NCBI GenBank assembly: GCA_027068075.1
Contig: JAMOUJ010000005.1
Coordinates: 248,001 to 312,000 of the forward strand
Reading direction: 5' to 3'
DNA length: 64,000 bases
Origin: Candidatus Aminicenantota bacterium
GTDB taxonomy: Bacteria; Acidobacteriota; Aminicenantia; S016-38
In this document: in pieces, positions 40,459-49,227 of the stretch
How the letters are laid out: each line of letters starts with the position of its first letter
Numbering within the stretch: the first letter of the stretch is position 1
Program-made: the position numbers and the translations under genes
Notes under the pieces: model-generated
Told to the model about the DNA's origin: nothing
What the model saw: the letters and a program-made list of their open reading frames with translations, nothing else
Databases searched by the model: none

Positions 40459-41049
40459 GTGTTTAAACGCTTAATTTTTCTCCTCCTCTTTGCCATGGCG
40501 GCGGGCCACCCGCTTTTAATTCAGAACAAACCCCTTCCTTCTTCTGAAATAAACTCCTGCTCTTCATCTCCCTACAGCCCTCATGGCCTGAATAAGACTC
40601 CGGGAAAAAGGAAAGGATTTCGGACTCCGACCGAAAAAGGGAAGGTTGTCGGAAGGGTTATGGGATATGTATTCGTCCTCGTCCTTTCCCTGGTCTTTCT
40701 CCTATCCGGCATTCTCAAGGCAATCTCCCCCGGGGAATTCAAGGAAACTCTCTTGAGTTACGGGATGTTTCCTCCGTGGATGATAAAGATGGCCGTTATT
40801 TTCCTTCCCTGGGCGGAAATCCTCGCCGGAGCGGGTCTTCTGATTCCCTTCCTCCGGAGGCCTGCGGCCCTGGTCCTTGCCTTAATGAACATTGTGTTTA
40901 TCGGAATTTTGACGGTGGCCCTGAAGCGGGGGATACACGCCGCCTGTGGTTGCTTCGGAACCCTGAGCCGGGAAATTTCCTTCCGGGCCGTCCTCCGGGA
41001 CACGGCCTTGCTGGCCATGTCCCTTTACATTTATCTTCACTTCGCCTGA
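40459..41049 (+). CDS. MauE/DoxX-like membrane protein with signal-like N-terminus
   Basis: A 196-residue protein. The C-terminal 130 residues form four helices with the MauE/DoxX signature: LVFLLSGILKAISPGEFKET, LPWAEILAGAGLLIPFL and the redox-like ACGCFG. MauE-type proteins support disulfide or quinone chemistry in the membrane. The first 65 residues look like a signal peptide (FKRLIFLLLFAMAAGHPLL) and a Ser/Pro-rich linker. GTG at 40459 lies 5 nt after TATAAT; an ATG at 40660 would give only the MauE part and cannot be excluded. The last 13 nt overlap the convergent peptidase gene. Confidence 0.7.
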   Translation: MFKRLIFLLLFAMAAGHPLLIQNKPLPSSEINSCSSSPYSPHGLNKTPGKRKGFRTPTEKGKVVGRVMGYVFVLVLSLVFLLSGILKAISPGEFKETLLSYGMFPPWMIKMAVIFLPWAEILAGAGLLIPFLRRPAALVLALMNIVFIGILTVALKRGIHAACGCFGTLSREISFRAVLRDTALLAMSLYIYLHFA

Positions 41050-42386
41050 ATCCGGGCCATCTCCAGGGCTCCGCCTGAGAGGTGAAGAAGAACCTCCTCC
41101 GCCTCTTTAACCAGGCCCTTCTTCAACATTTCCCTTGCCCTTTCTTCCCCCTGGCGGGTAAGGCGGAAAAAGGCCGCCTCAAGCCTCTTCCACCTGTCCC
41201 CGTCCGCTCCTGGGTTGAGATATCGGAGGTCTGCATGGGTTCTAAAGGGATAATATAGGAGGTAAGGAATTTCCCTTCTGAGTTTCGGACTTATCAGGAA
41301 ATGCTCCCTTAAAATCCGGGAATGGGTCTCCCTCCACGGAGGAAATAGTCTTCGGGCGGCAAAGTATATGGGAATGTATGGGGAAGCGTCGGGGCGGGCC
41401 GGAGAAAGCCAAAGCAAAATATCCCCTGGACGGGTTCCCTTGAGGGAGAGAACGAAGGAATCCTTGGTGGTGTAATAGCAGATGGACCTTATGGAAAAGA
41501 GGGAGGGTATGTCCAGACCGGGTTGAGGCCTCTGCCGAAGAACCTCAAAAAGATTCTTAGCCGCCACCTTGTATCCAAGCCTTATGTAAGGTGGAAAGGG
41601 AGGTGCTCCTGGATAATCTTTACCGGTTAGGATTTTGTAGGCGCTCCGCCACCTGCCGGTGTTGTACTCCCGGTGGTAGTTGGCCGAGAAGGTCTGGGAA
41701 AAATGGAAACGGACCTCCCCTTTTTGAAGATAGCCGTTCTTCACGGCGAAACTCAAAAATCCCCTGGAGTGCATGATGTTTTCCCTGTCCCTGAGGTCAA
41801 CTTCTCCGGCGGTAAAATTATTGGGAAGAAGGGCTACGGCATCGTCGGGAACCCTCCAGGCCAGCCAGTGCTTTCCCCCGAGGATGTGCATAAGCCAGCC
41901 TTCCCGGGGATCCACAAAGGTCAGGGTCCTCCCCTCGGGATACCCGTATTTCTCTATGAGTTCACCGGCCTTTAAAACCGCCTCCCGGGCTGAGCGAGCC
42001 CTTTCCACCGCCAGTCGCCGGAGAAAATACCTGATCCCATCCCTGTCTCCGGGAACCCTGGACTGACAGGCATTGGAAACCACCGCCACCCCGTACGAAT
42101 TGACGAAGAAATCGGAAAAATACTTTTGCTTCATCTCCAGCCAGAGCATCTCAGGGTTTCCCCTCCACAGTTCCTGGGCTCCGTTGAGGAGTTTGAACCT
42201 TTCCAGCCCCTTCCTGGCGGGCACCCACCAGATTTTCAGGGGAGGGTCTCCCCTTTCATCCTCGTTGTGAGCCAACAGAACACCTCCGTTCCTGGAGGCC
42301 TCCCGCCCCACCACGATGGTGAAACACGGCATGGCCAGCCGGTAAAACAAAAGAAAACTCAGGAGGAATAGAATTCCTTTTTTCAT
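41037..42386 (-). CDS. C69/C45-type N-terminal-nucleophile hydrolase, secreted
   Basis: A 449-residue protein. A signal peptide ends in MPCFTIVVGREAS, so removal would expose Cys21 as an N-terminal nucleophile. GGVLLAHNEDERGD, SYGVAVVSNACQS and LPNNFTAGEVDL match dipeptidase A (C69) and related acyl-hydrolases. A periplasmic dipeptidase or amidase is likely; substrate unknown. Good ribosome site (GGGAGGTTG). It follows xerC by 4 nt. Confidence 0.8.
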   Translation of the reverse strand: MKKGILFLLSFLLFYRLAMPCFTIVVGREASRNGGVLLAHNEDERGDPPLKIWWVPARKGLERFKLLNGAQELWRGNPEMLWLEMKQKYFSDFFVNSYGVAVVSNACQSRVPGDRDGIRYFLRRLAVERARSAREAVLKAGELIEKYGYPEGRTLTFVDPREGWLMHILGGKHWLAWRVPDDAVALLPNNFTAGEVDLRDRENIMHSRGFLSFAVKNGYLQKGEVRFHFSQTFSANYHREYNTGRWRSAYKILTGKDYPGAPPFPPYIRLGYKVAAKNLFEVLRQRPQPGLDIPSLFSIRSICYYTTKDSFVLSLKGTRPGDILLWLSPARPDASPYIPIYFAARRLFPPWRETHSRILREHFLISPKLRREIPYLLYYPFRTHADLRYLNPGADGDRWKRLEAAFFRLTRQGEERAREMLKKGLVKEAEEVLLHLSGGALEMARIQAK

Positions 42387-42390
42387 TTTT

Positions 42391-43269
42391 TCAACCTCCC
42401 TTCACAACTTTATCGTATTCCTTTCTCAGGGTTTCAAGGTCCAGATGGGTGTATTTCTGGGTGGTGGCCAGGGAGGAATGCCCCAGAAGTTCCTGAATAG
42501 TTCTGACATCTGCCCCCATTTTCAACAGGTGAGTGGCGAAACTGTGCCTTATTTTGTGGGGAGAGATTTTTTTGGAGATGGAGGTCTTCATTATATAATT
42601 CTCCACCAGCCGCTGGACCCATCTCTTAGAAAGCCTTTTACCGAACTTGTTCTGAAACAGGGCGGGTTCCGAGGGGTTTTTTCTTACATCAAGATAGGCG
42701 GAAAGGGCCCGGGCAGCCGGCCTTCCAAAGGGAACCAACCTCTCCTTTCCCCCTTTTCCTTTAACCTTCAAGAACCTCTCCCTCAGATTCACATCCCACA
42801 CATCCAGGGCCACCAGTTCGGAAACCCTTATTCCCGTGGCGTAGAGAATCTCCAGGATGGCCCTGTCCCTCAGGGAGAAAAAATCTTCTCCCCGGGGGAC
42901 TTCCAGGAGTTCCTCCACCTCCTTCCGGGAAAGAATCACCGGAAGTTTCCTTCCCTTTCTGGGGTATTTCACCAGCCTGGCCGGGTTGATTTTTATTGCC
43001 TCCGTGGCCCGCAAATACTTGTACAGGGATTTCAGGGCGGCAAGTTTTCTTTCCACGGAAGCCTTGCTGTAACCCTCCCCCTCCAGCCACAGGAGAAAAT
43101 CGTAAATATCCGCCGGTTTAACCTCCAGAATGTCTTTCCCCTTCACCGAGGCCAGGAAAAACCTGAACTGGGATAAGTCCTTTTTGTAGTTTTTTACGGT
43201 ATTTCCGGAGGCATGCCTTTCCCTCTCCAGAAAGAGCAAAAACTCCCTGGCCGGATCCCATATTTTCAT
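42391..43269 (-). CDS. xerC: Tyrosine recombinase XerC/XerD
   Basis: A 292-residue site-specific recombinase for chromosome dimer resolution at dif. N-terminal SAM-like domain (FLLFLERERHASGNTVKNY), then catalytic residues: Arg in ATGIRVSELV, Lys in KGKGGKERLVPF, H-x-x-R in SPHKIRHSFATHLL, His in LLGHSSL and nucleophile Tyr in TTQKYTHLD. Length is typical of XerC/D rather than of phage integrases, and no attachment site or mobile-element genes are near. It overlaps the M16-like gene by 4 nt. Confidence 0.93.
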   Translation of the reverse strand: MKIWDPAREFLLFLERERHASGNTVKNYKKDLSQFRFFLASVKGKDILEVKPADIYDFLLWLEGEGYSKASVERKLAALKSLYKYLRATEAIKINPARLVKYPRKGRKLPVILSRKEVEELLEVPRGEDFFSLRDRAILEILYATGIRVSELVALDVWDVNLRERFLKVKGKGGKERLVPFGRPAARALSAYLDVRKNPSEPALFQNKFGKRLSKRWVQRLVENYIMKTSISKKISPHKIRHSFATHLLKMGADVRTIQELLGHSSLATTQKYTHLDLETLRKEYDKVVKGG

Positions 43270-44468
43270 TTAGAAACCTGATAAAGAAGTTTTCCCCTGG
43301 AATCAAAAACGCCTATGGAGGCGAATTTCTTTACCAGGCGAGGCAGAAGGGCCTCCCTGGCCCCCACCAACACCGATATGTTCCTGGTGGGATAATCGGA
43401 AAGGGAGGAATTCACTTCTTGAAGAGAGCATTCCTTTTCTTCCATTAAAAAGGCCTCCCTTTCCCTTCGGAATCCAGGCCAGGGGAGTGAATCCGTGTAG
43501 GCCTTCTTTCCCATGAACTGCCTTCTGATCCTATCAAATTCCCTTTTATCCATTTTTATTCTCAGTTTTCCGGCAATGGCCCGGTTCCCCGTGGAGACGA
43601 TACCGAAAACCTCCTCGTCGGATAGCGAAGATACCTTTATCCATCCTATGCTGACATTTCTGCCTTTCTTTATGCCCCAACTAACCTTGCCGTAGGGATA
43701 AAAAACCGAACGCATAAGCCCCTGGGGCCCCATGGCCAGGGAGGCCAGAAAATACCGTATGGCGCAGAGGTCTTCCGCATCTATCACCTTGAAAAACCAC
43801 ATAACGAAAGGCCGTGGTGAAGGAAGGAGACCCACCTTAAGGGGAGTTCTGTCCGGAGGTTCCGTCAGGGGCGGAAGAAAGGAGGGCCTCTTTTCAAGCG
43901 TCATTCTCTTCTTTATCAGATGTTTAAGAAAACTCCCCTCCACCACTATTTTTATCCTCCGGGGATCAAAGCATTTTTCCTTAAAAGCCCTCAAATCGCT
44001 GGTGGAAATTCTGTTGAAATCCCCTGGCTCAGGAAAGGGTTTCGCATAATGGGAAAGGGGATAGAAAAGAAAAATTCCGAAGTCCTGGGGGGAAGGCCTG
44101 TAGAGCCTCAAGGCCAGAAGAGAGCGGGCTTCCACCAGACTGCGGCTTTCAAAATTCCTGTCCTTCACCAGGGACGAGGCCACTCCTATGGCCGTTTCCC
44201 AGAAGTTCTTTAATACGATCACCCGGAAGGAGGAAAAATCGGGGCCTATCTCTGCCTCTACCCTGGCCCCTGAGGAAAAAAGGGCATCCTTCCACCGGAC
44301 TTCCTGGTATGTAAAAACTTCCTCCAGCAAACCCGCTTTATCCTCGTCAGCCCTTCCACAGGGCGAAACTACGGAAATGGAAAGCAAAGGATTTTTCTCG
44401 GGATAAAATTTGATAATCTGGGGGGAAAGGGTCCAGACGAGAAAGAGCATCAAGAAAAATTTCCTCAT
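43266..44468 (-). CDS. M16-fold pseudopeptidase B (no zinc motif)
   Basis: A 400-residue secreted protein with signal (FFLMLFLVWTLSPQI). It keeps the M16 layout of two related halves (LLSISVVSPCGRADEDKAGL, then FYPLSHYAKPFPEPGDFNRI and FDPRRIKIVVEGS) but has no HxxEH. In M16 pairs one subunit usually lacks zinc and helps bind substrate; this fits that role. The partner just upstream also lacks the motif (see findings). Starts 4 nt inside the upstream gene. Confidence 0.72.
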   Translation of the reverse strand: MRKFFLMLFLVWTLSPQIIKFYPEKNPLLSISVVSPCGRADEDKAGLLEEVFTYQEVRWKDALFSSGARVEAEIGPDFSSFRVIVLKNFWETAIGVASSLVKDRNFESRSLVEARSLLALRLYRPSPQDFGIFLFYPLSHYAKPFPEPGDFNRISTSDLRAFKEKCFDPRRIKIVVEGSFLKHLIKKRMTLEKRPSFLPPLTEPPDRTPLKVGLLPSPRPFVMWFFKVIDAEDLCAIRYFLASLAMGPQGLMRSVFYPYGKVSWGIKKGRNVSIGWIKVSSLSDEEVFGIVSTGNRAIAGKLRIKMDKREFDRIRRQFMGKKAYTDSLPWPGFRREREAFLMEEKECSLQEVNSSLSDYPTRNISVLVGAREALLPRLVKKFASIGVFDSRGKLLYQVSK

Positions 44469-45709
44469 GGATTCCCCGGCAATAAAATCAGCCTTACCCG
44501 GTTAAAGGGATAGAAAACCTTTCGTACGGTTTCCCAGAAGGAGGAAGGGGAAAAATTTGAAACTCCCCCGAGAACCTCGCCCTCGGTACATCGGAAAACG
44601 AGATTGTATTTTCCAAGCACCTCTCCCCATAGGGAAGGGTCTATTTCTTGTTCGCGTATACTCCTTATCAAGGATAATTTGAGCCCGGTGAGAACCGACT
44701 TGCCCGGAGGTGAAGTTTTCAAGCGCGTAAAAATCTTCTGAAGGGAAGATTCCCAGGGGGCCAGGCTCTTCCCCTTTACCACCACGCAGAGGGAGGAGGA
44801 ATAGATCAGATGATGAACCTTCACCTCAAAATCACCCCGGAGCCCCCTCTTAACCTTCTCCCCGGCCAGGGCCCTTTGAAGGTAAAGCCGCACGAGTTCC
44901 AGGAAAACCCTTCTGGTGCAGGAGGGGGATGATACCCTGTAACACAAGGCGTAAACCCTATGATTCAGCCCCCTGACCATCAGTTTCCTGTCCACCGCCC
45001 TGGTGGGAAACTCTATTTTTTCCGGAAATATAACCGGACGGGATTTTATAGGGGAAAACATTTTGAGAATCAAATTCCTCTCCTTGGGCCTCATAGCCCC
45101 TATAATGACCATCAGGGCTGTGCGGGGCTGGAAGAATTTCCGGTGAAAATTCTTAACATGTTCCAGGGGGATTTTTTGAAGTTCCTCCGGGGTTCCCAGG
45201 GGAAAGTCGGCATAGGGCGAATCCGAATAAAGGAAGGACTTGACGATCTTGTCAATTCTTGCATCCTCGTCCATCAACATCCCTCCCACTTCCTGGCCGA
45301 GCCTCTTCCTCTCCCTTGCAAAAAAATCCTCGGAAATATTTAGGGACTTCATCCTTTCGTGTTCATACCAGAGGGCCAGGGGAAACTCCCCCCGGGGAAA
45401 ATAACTTTTGAAAACCACGAAGTCCCTATCTATCTTCACCTCAAGGTTTCCCCCCACCCTTTCCAGAAAAAAAATCTGCTCCCAGGGAGCGCTCCGCCGC
45501 GTTCCCGTAAGACTCATCATGGCGGTGAGATACGAAAGCCCCCTTTCTCCTTCAGGGTCAAAGGAGGAACCCGCCCTGTAGAAAACCGTGAGGAAAACCG
45601 AAGGGATGTTCCGGTTTATGAGTATTATCTTCATGCCATTGGGTAGGCGAAAGGTCTCCAGGGCAAGGAGGGAGAAACCGAACAGAAGAAGCAGAAGAAA
45701 ACGCTTCAT
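44465..45709 (-). CDS. M16-fold pseudopeptidase A (HxxEH lost)
   Basis: A 414-residue secreted protein (RFLLLLLFGFSLLALET signal). The M16 start is clear (FRLPNGMKIILINRNIPSVF, FYRAGSSFDPEGERG) and YADFPLGTPEELQKIPLEHV with FFQPRTALMVIIGA matches the second region. The zinc motif, normally H-x-x-E-H before the GT, reads SYLTAMMSLTGT, so both His and the Glu are gone. It should not be a zinc protease. It overlaps its paralogue by 4 nt; together they could be a binding or chaperone-like pair. Confidence 0.78.
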   Translation of the reverse strand: MKRFLLLLLFGFSLLALETFRLPNGMKIILINRNIPSVFLTVFYRAGSSFDPEGERGLSYLTAMMSLTGTRRSAPWEQIFFLERVGGNLEVKIDRDFVVFKSYFPRGEFPLALWYEHERMKSLNISEDFFARERKRLGQEVGGMLMDEDARIDKIVKSFLYSDSPYADFPLGTPEELQKIPLEHVKNFHRKFFQPRTALMVIIGAMRPKERNLILKMFSPIKSRPVIFPEKIEFPTRAVDRKLMVRGLNHRVYALCYRVSSPSCTRRVFLELVRLYLQRALAGEKVKRGLRGDFEVKVHHLIYSSSLCVVVKGKSLAPWESSLQKIFTRLKTSPPGKSVLTGLKLSLIRSIREQEIDPSLWGEVLGKYNLVFRCTEGEVLGGVSNFSPSSFWETVRKVFYPFNRVRLILLPGNP

Positions 45710-45730
45710 AAAGGAATTATAGGACTTTGC

Positions 45731-46387
45731 TTAAGAAACATAAAGGCTTTTGGAGAGGAAATAGTGAAGGGGCCCCCGGTTTATCCCAAGGTCCCTGGCA
45801 ATGTCTTCTGGTCTTTCTCCGAAGAGAACCCTGATAATGGCTCCCTGGGTGAAGTTCCTGAACCCCGAATCCTCCTTCAGGTCTTTAAGGGTAAAGGACT
45901 TAACCTTAACCGGGGTTTTCAAAAGTTCCCTTACCCTGGACGAAGCCCTTTTCTCCGAAGATGCGGCTTCCTTGGGAGAGATATCCGCACCGAAGAGGAG
46001 GATTATACCTATTTCCCTCTCTCCCTTTTCCTTCCTTTCAAAACTCCATATGGACACCAGGGAATCGCTCTCCTTTTGAGAAAGGGCTCCGGTGACCGCC
46101 CTGGCTATCTCCTGGTAGAGTTTCCTCTCCCCCTCAAAAAGGGGTTCCAGGAGTTCCTTGTATAGGGGATGCTCCCGGTTCAGGGAAAAACTATGCCTCC
46201 TCCGGGACCCGTTCTTATAAATAATTTTAAGAGATTCCAATTCCTGTAAGGCTAACTGACAGGACCTTGGATTTATTTCTCCCAGCAGGCTTATCTTCCT
46301 CCCGGAGATTCCGTCTCCTGCGAAGTAAATGGTCCTTAAAACATCAATTTTTGCATGGGTAGAAAACAATAAATTTGCCAGTTTCAT
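45731..46387 (-). CDS. Winged-helix protein with degenerate nucleotidyltransferase-like domain
   Basis: A 218-residue protein. Residues 1-75 look like a winged helix (AKIDVLRTIYFAGDGISGRK, then NPRSCQLALQELESLKII). Residues about 110-160 look like the DNA-linked nucleotidyltransferase fold, but the expected GS-x10-D-x-D is not present (VSIWSFERKEKGEREIGIIL). A second small helical region ends it (DIARDLGINRGPLHYFL). ATG 46387 was chosen because it begins the winged helix and lies 11 nt after the tRNA-Ser 3' end; longer frames would include tRNA sequence. Probably a transcription regulator; target unknown. Confidence 0.65.
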   Translation of the reverse strand: MKLANLLFSTHAKIDVLRTIYFAGDGISGRKISLLGEINPRSCQLALQELESLKIIYKNGSRRRHSFSLNREHPLYKELLEPLFEGERKLYQEIARAVTGALSQKESDSLVSIWSFERKEKGEREIGIILLFGADISPKEAASSEKRASSRVRELLKTPVKVKSFTLKDLKEDSGFRNFTQGAIIRVLFGERPEDIARDLGINRGPLHYFLSKSLYVS

Positions 46388-46398
46388 CTTATAAAGAA

Positions 46399-46491
<93 letters not shown>

Positions 46492-46502
46492 CGCTGTGAG
46501 AA

Positions 46503-46531
46503 ATAATATCATTTGAACTCAGAATAGTAAA
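46503..46531 (-). promoter_or_regulatory. tRNA-Ser promoter within the hisS 3' end
   Basis: On the minus strand TTTACT (46531-46526), 17 bp, TATTAT (46508-46503). The start would be about 5 nt before the tRNA. The -35 box lies inside the last codons of hisS. Confidence 0.6.
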
Positions 46532-47798
46532 GACCTTTTATATATTTTTCCAGTTGGTCCACGCTTATCTTTTTCTGTTCCTTGGTGGAAAGGTTTTTGA
46601 GGCTCACCTCTCCCCTTCTTATCTCCTCTCCCACGATGGCCACCAGGGGAATACCCTTATCCGCCGCGTAACCCAATTGAGCCCTCAATCCCTTTTCTCC
46701 GCAATAGACATCCACCTTAAGTCCCCCCTCCAGCAGGTTGGATGCCAGTTTCAAAGCCTCCTCCCGGGTATCCGGAAAATGGGCTATTAAAACATGGGCC
46801 GGGGGGGACAACTCAGGGGGAAACATCCCCAATTCCTCCATTACGGTTATTATCCTCTCCACTCCCAGGCTGGTTCCGGTGGCCGGAATGTCCACGCCGG
46901 CAAAACTGCCTATCAAACCGTCATACCTTCCTCCGCCGGTTATACTCCCTATCTTCGGCTCCTCCACCACGGTTTCAAATATGGGCCCGGTGTAGTAATC
47001 CAGCCCCCGGGCCAGGGTGGGATCGTAGGCGTAGAAATCCCCAGGGATTCCCATGGCCCTCAGGTACGAAAACAATTCCTCCAACTCCCTTATTCCCTCC
47101 TCCTCACCGAAAAAGGAACGGGCCTGTTTTAGGTGGGAAAACTCCATGGATTGAAGGACCAGTTCCGCCGCCCGGGAAGAAAAACCCCGGGCCAACAACT
47201 CATCCCTCACCCCCTCCCGTCCTATTCTTTCAAACTTATCCATGGCCCGGGCCAGGGAAATCTCGTCCCCCTCTCCAATCTTGCGGTGAAGGGCGGAGAT
47301 AAGTTTCCTGCTGTTTATTCTTATGAGGAATTTTTTAAAGCCCAGCCTGGTTAAACCGTGGTAAATGATCAGAATTATCTGGGCATCCGCCAGAAGGGAG
47401 GAAGTTCCCACCACATCGGCATCGCACTGATAAAATTCCCGGAATCGGCCCTTCTGGGGTCTATCGGCCCTCCACACCCTTTCCATCTGGTATCTCTTGA
47501 AAGGAAATACCAGTTCCGAACGGTGCTGGGCCACGAACCGGGCCAGGGGCACCGTGAGGTCGTATCTGAGCCCTACTTCCCTCCCCTTTCTGTCCTTGAA
47601 CCTGTATATGAGTTTTTCCTCCTCCCCGTATTTCCCGGAAAGCACCTCCCACAACTCTATGGCTGGGGTTTCTATTTTCTCAAAGCCGTGGGCCTCAAAG
47701 ACCTCCTTGAGGACGGAAAATACATACTCCCTTCTCCTCATCTGCCCGGGTAAAAAATCCCTCATTCCCCGATATGTTCTTAAATCCTTTTTGGCCAT
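46509..47798 (-). CDS. hisS: Histidyl-tRNA synthetase
   Basis: A 429-residue class II synthetase that charges tRNA-His. Motif 2 region (RYQMERVWRADRPQKGRFRE), RYDLTVPLARFVA, YYTGPIFET, the family signature GGGRYDGLIG and motif 3 GTSLGVERI are all present, followed by the anticodon-binding domain (VLIAHFPDTREEALKLAS). Length is normal. Its 3' end carries the tRNA-Ser promoter. Upstream is queE, 40 nt away. Confidence 0.97.
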   Translation of the reverse strand: MAKKDLRTYRGMRDFLPGQMRRREYVFSVLKEVFEAHGFEKIETPAIELWEVLSGKYGEEEKLIYRFKDRKGREVGLRYDLTVPLARFVAQHRSELVFPFKRYQMERVWRADRPQKGRFREFYQCDADVVGTSSLLADAQIILIIYHGLTRLGFKKFLIRINSRKLISALHRKIGEGDEISLARAMDKFERIGREGVRDELLARGFSSRAAELVLQSMEFSHLKQARSFFGEEEGIRELEELFSYLRAMGIPGDFYAYDPTLARGLDYYTGPIFETVVEEPKIGSITGGGRYDGLIGSFAGVDIPATGTSLGVERIITVMEELGMFPPELSPPAHVLIAHFPDTREEALKLASNLLEGGLKVDVYCGEKGLRAQLGYAADKGIPLVAIVGEEIRRGEVSLKNLSTKEQKKISVDQLEKYIKGLYYSEFK

Positions 47799-47838
47799 GG
47801 GAAAAATTTTACCCCAATCTCACAACGGACTCAATTTC

Positions 47839-48495
47839 TCAAGGCATGGAAAGGCGGAGGTGAAAACGGTCGGAGTAGCGGAAGCCGTGCTCCACCGCCA
47901 GGAGGGCCACCTCCGGAGCCCTTGTCTTTAAGTCTTCCAGAGAGGCCGCCATGGGCATGAGATACACCCTTTCTCCGGGTATTCCCACCTTCTCCACCAG
48001 AGAAAGGACCTCCTCCACATCCTCCCTTCCCCGGATCACGAATTTAAAAATAGAAGAAAGCCCCAAAAACCTCCTGAGGTTTTCCTCCCTTATCCTTTTA
48101 GAATAGGTCTCACCGGAATTTGAAAGTTTAGGGGAAACATTGTAGCGGAGCCCTGGAATCCCCAGGGGTGGAAGGGTGCCGTTGGTTTCCACTTCAACCC
48201 AGAGGAAACGGTGGATTACCTCCGAAAGCAGAAGTTCAAGCCCCTGGGCCTGAAGAAGCGGCTCCCCCCCGGTGATCACCAGGTTCCTTCTTCTCCCCTG
48301 GGCTTCCAGTATCCTCCTTCCCAGTTCCAGGACGGAGATCCTGCTTCCCCCCTGGAGAGCCTCCTCCGTATCGCAGAAGGAACACCTCAAATTACATCCT
48401 GCGAGACGGAGAAATACCGAAGGCATCCCTGCCAAGGGACCCTCTCCCTGGATTGAAACAAAAAGGGAGTTCACTAAAAGTTCAGGGGATCTCAA
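47839..48495 (-). CDS. queE: 7-carboxy-7-deazaguanine synthase QueE
   Basis: A 218-residue radical SAM enzyme that converts carboxytetrahydropterin to 7-carboxy-7-deazaguanine in queuosine synthesis. Markers: SIQGEGPLAGMPSVFLRLAG, the cluster motif CNLRCSFCDTE (Cx3Cx2C, canonical rather than the extended form) and LVITGGEPLLQ. It overlaps queD by 14 nt. queC is not in the window. Confidence 0.93.
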   Translation of the reverse strand: MRSPELLVNSLFVSIQGEGPLAGMPSVFLRLAGCNLRCSFCDTEEALQGGSRISVLELGRRILEAQGRRRNLVITGGEPLLQAQGLELLLSEVIHRFLWVEVETNGTLPPLGIPGLRYNVSPKLSNSGETYSKRIREENLRRFLGLSSIFKFVIRGREDVEEVLSLVEKVGIPGERVYLMPMAASLEDLKTRAPEVALLAVEHGFRYSDRFHLRLSMP

Positions 48496-48904
48496 ATTTT
48501 ATGTGGGGCAACTTATCCTTGCGGAGAGCGCAGAAGGCACTCTGATTTTCCGTCTCAAATACCTCCACCTCCGCCATCTCCAGTGAAAGTTCCTCTATCA
48601 CCCTTTGGGCTATCAACAGAGCCAGGTTCTCCGCCGTGGGGTTTCTATCCAGCAGAAAAACCCTCTGTCCCCCTTCTTTGAGAACCTTCGCCAGAGGATC
48701 TTCCTTGGAAAGTATCACGCAGTGGTCCAGTTGGTCTATTATGGCCTTAACATCGGCAAAATCCGCTACCATTCCCCGGGGATCCAGGGGGCCCTGGGCT
48801 TTGATTTTGACCCTATAGGAATGCCCGTGAAGAAACCGGCATTTCTGCCGGTGCTGCCACAACCTGTGGGCGGCGTGAAAACTTCTTTCCACCCTTATTT
48901 CCAT
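48482..48904 (-). CDS. queD: 6-carboxy-5,6,7,8-tetrahydropterin synthase QueD
   Basis: A 140-residue PTPS-fold enzyme, upstream step of QueE. Zinc His residues in FHAAHRL and LHGHSYRV, catalytic Cys in RQKCRFLHGH, the DFADVKAIIDQLDHCVI segment, and Glu in EVFETENQSA. TATAAT ends 7 nt before the ATG and no ribosome site is seen (leaderless type). Divergent from the MerR-like gene across 37 bp. Confidence 0.94.
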   Translation of the reverse strand: MEIRVERSFHAAHRLWQHRQKCRFLHGHSYRVKIKAQGPLDPRGMVADFADVKAIIDQLDHCVILSKEDPLAKVLKEGGQRVFLLDRNPTAENLALLIAQRVIEELSLEMAEVEVFETENQSAFCALRKDKLPHIKFEIP

Positions 48905-48941
48905 AGTTCATATTATAAATCAAGGGAGGTATAATTTCCTC
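48905..48941. promoter_or_regulatory. Compact divergent promoter region (queD/MerR-like)
   Basis: Minus strand: TATAAT (48917-48912), 7 nt before the queD ATG. Plus strand: TATAAT (48930-48935), 6 nt before the MerR-like ATG, with TTCATA (48907-48912) 17 bp upstream. The 16 nt GTATAATTTCCTCATG at 48929-48944 occurs again before the gene that starts at 2517. Confidence 0.6.
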
Positions 48942-49223
48942 ATGGAACTAAAGGAGGCGGCGAAAAAAATCGGGATAGAGCCCGTTCGTTTAAGCCAATG
49001 GATAGAGGTGTTTGAATGGCTTAGCGACGACATGGACGAAAAACAGGTGGAGATAGCCCAAAGGATAAAGGAATTGGAGGAAAGGGGATTTACCCTGGCC
49101 GGGATACGGCGCAGGCTTTTTGAGGAGTTCGGCCCCCCCATGCCCCGGAGATTCCTGAGAAGGCTCAGGGGAAAACTGGCGGAGATATTGACTTTCCTGG
49201 AAGGCGATGATAAGATAACTTAA
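48942..49223 (+). CDS. Small MerR-like helix-turn-helix protein
   Basis: A 93-residue protein with the MerR-type winged helix: ELKEAAKKIGIEPVRLSQWI, then QVEIAQRIKELEERGFTLAG IRRRL across the wing. There is no effector domain. A role in controlling queD or the downstream tRNA/surE group is possible from position only. The ATG has TATAAT 6 nt upstream; GGGAGG also lies upstream but at poor spacing. Confidence 0.72.
   Translation: MELKEAAKKIGIEPVRLSQWIEVFEWLSDDMDEKQVEIAQRIKELEERGFTLAGIRRRLFEEFGPPMPRRFLRRLRGKLAEILTFLEGDDKIT
49188..49216 (+). promoter_or_regulatory. tRNA-Pro(GGG) promoter
   Basis: TTGACT (49188-49193), 17 bp, TAAGAT (49211-49216), inside the MerR-like gene end. The start would be about 5 nt before the tRNA. 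The -35 sequence is the same as for tRNA-Val and hdrC. Confidence 0.7.
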
Positions 49224-49227
49224 GGTT

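Noticed and set aside
42391-43269. Mobile-element integrase
   Set aside because: Length and motifs are of XerC/D, and there are no attachment repeats, transposase or phage genes around it.
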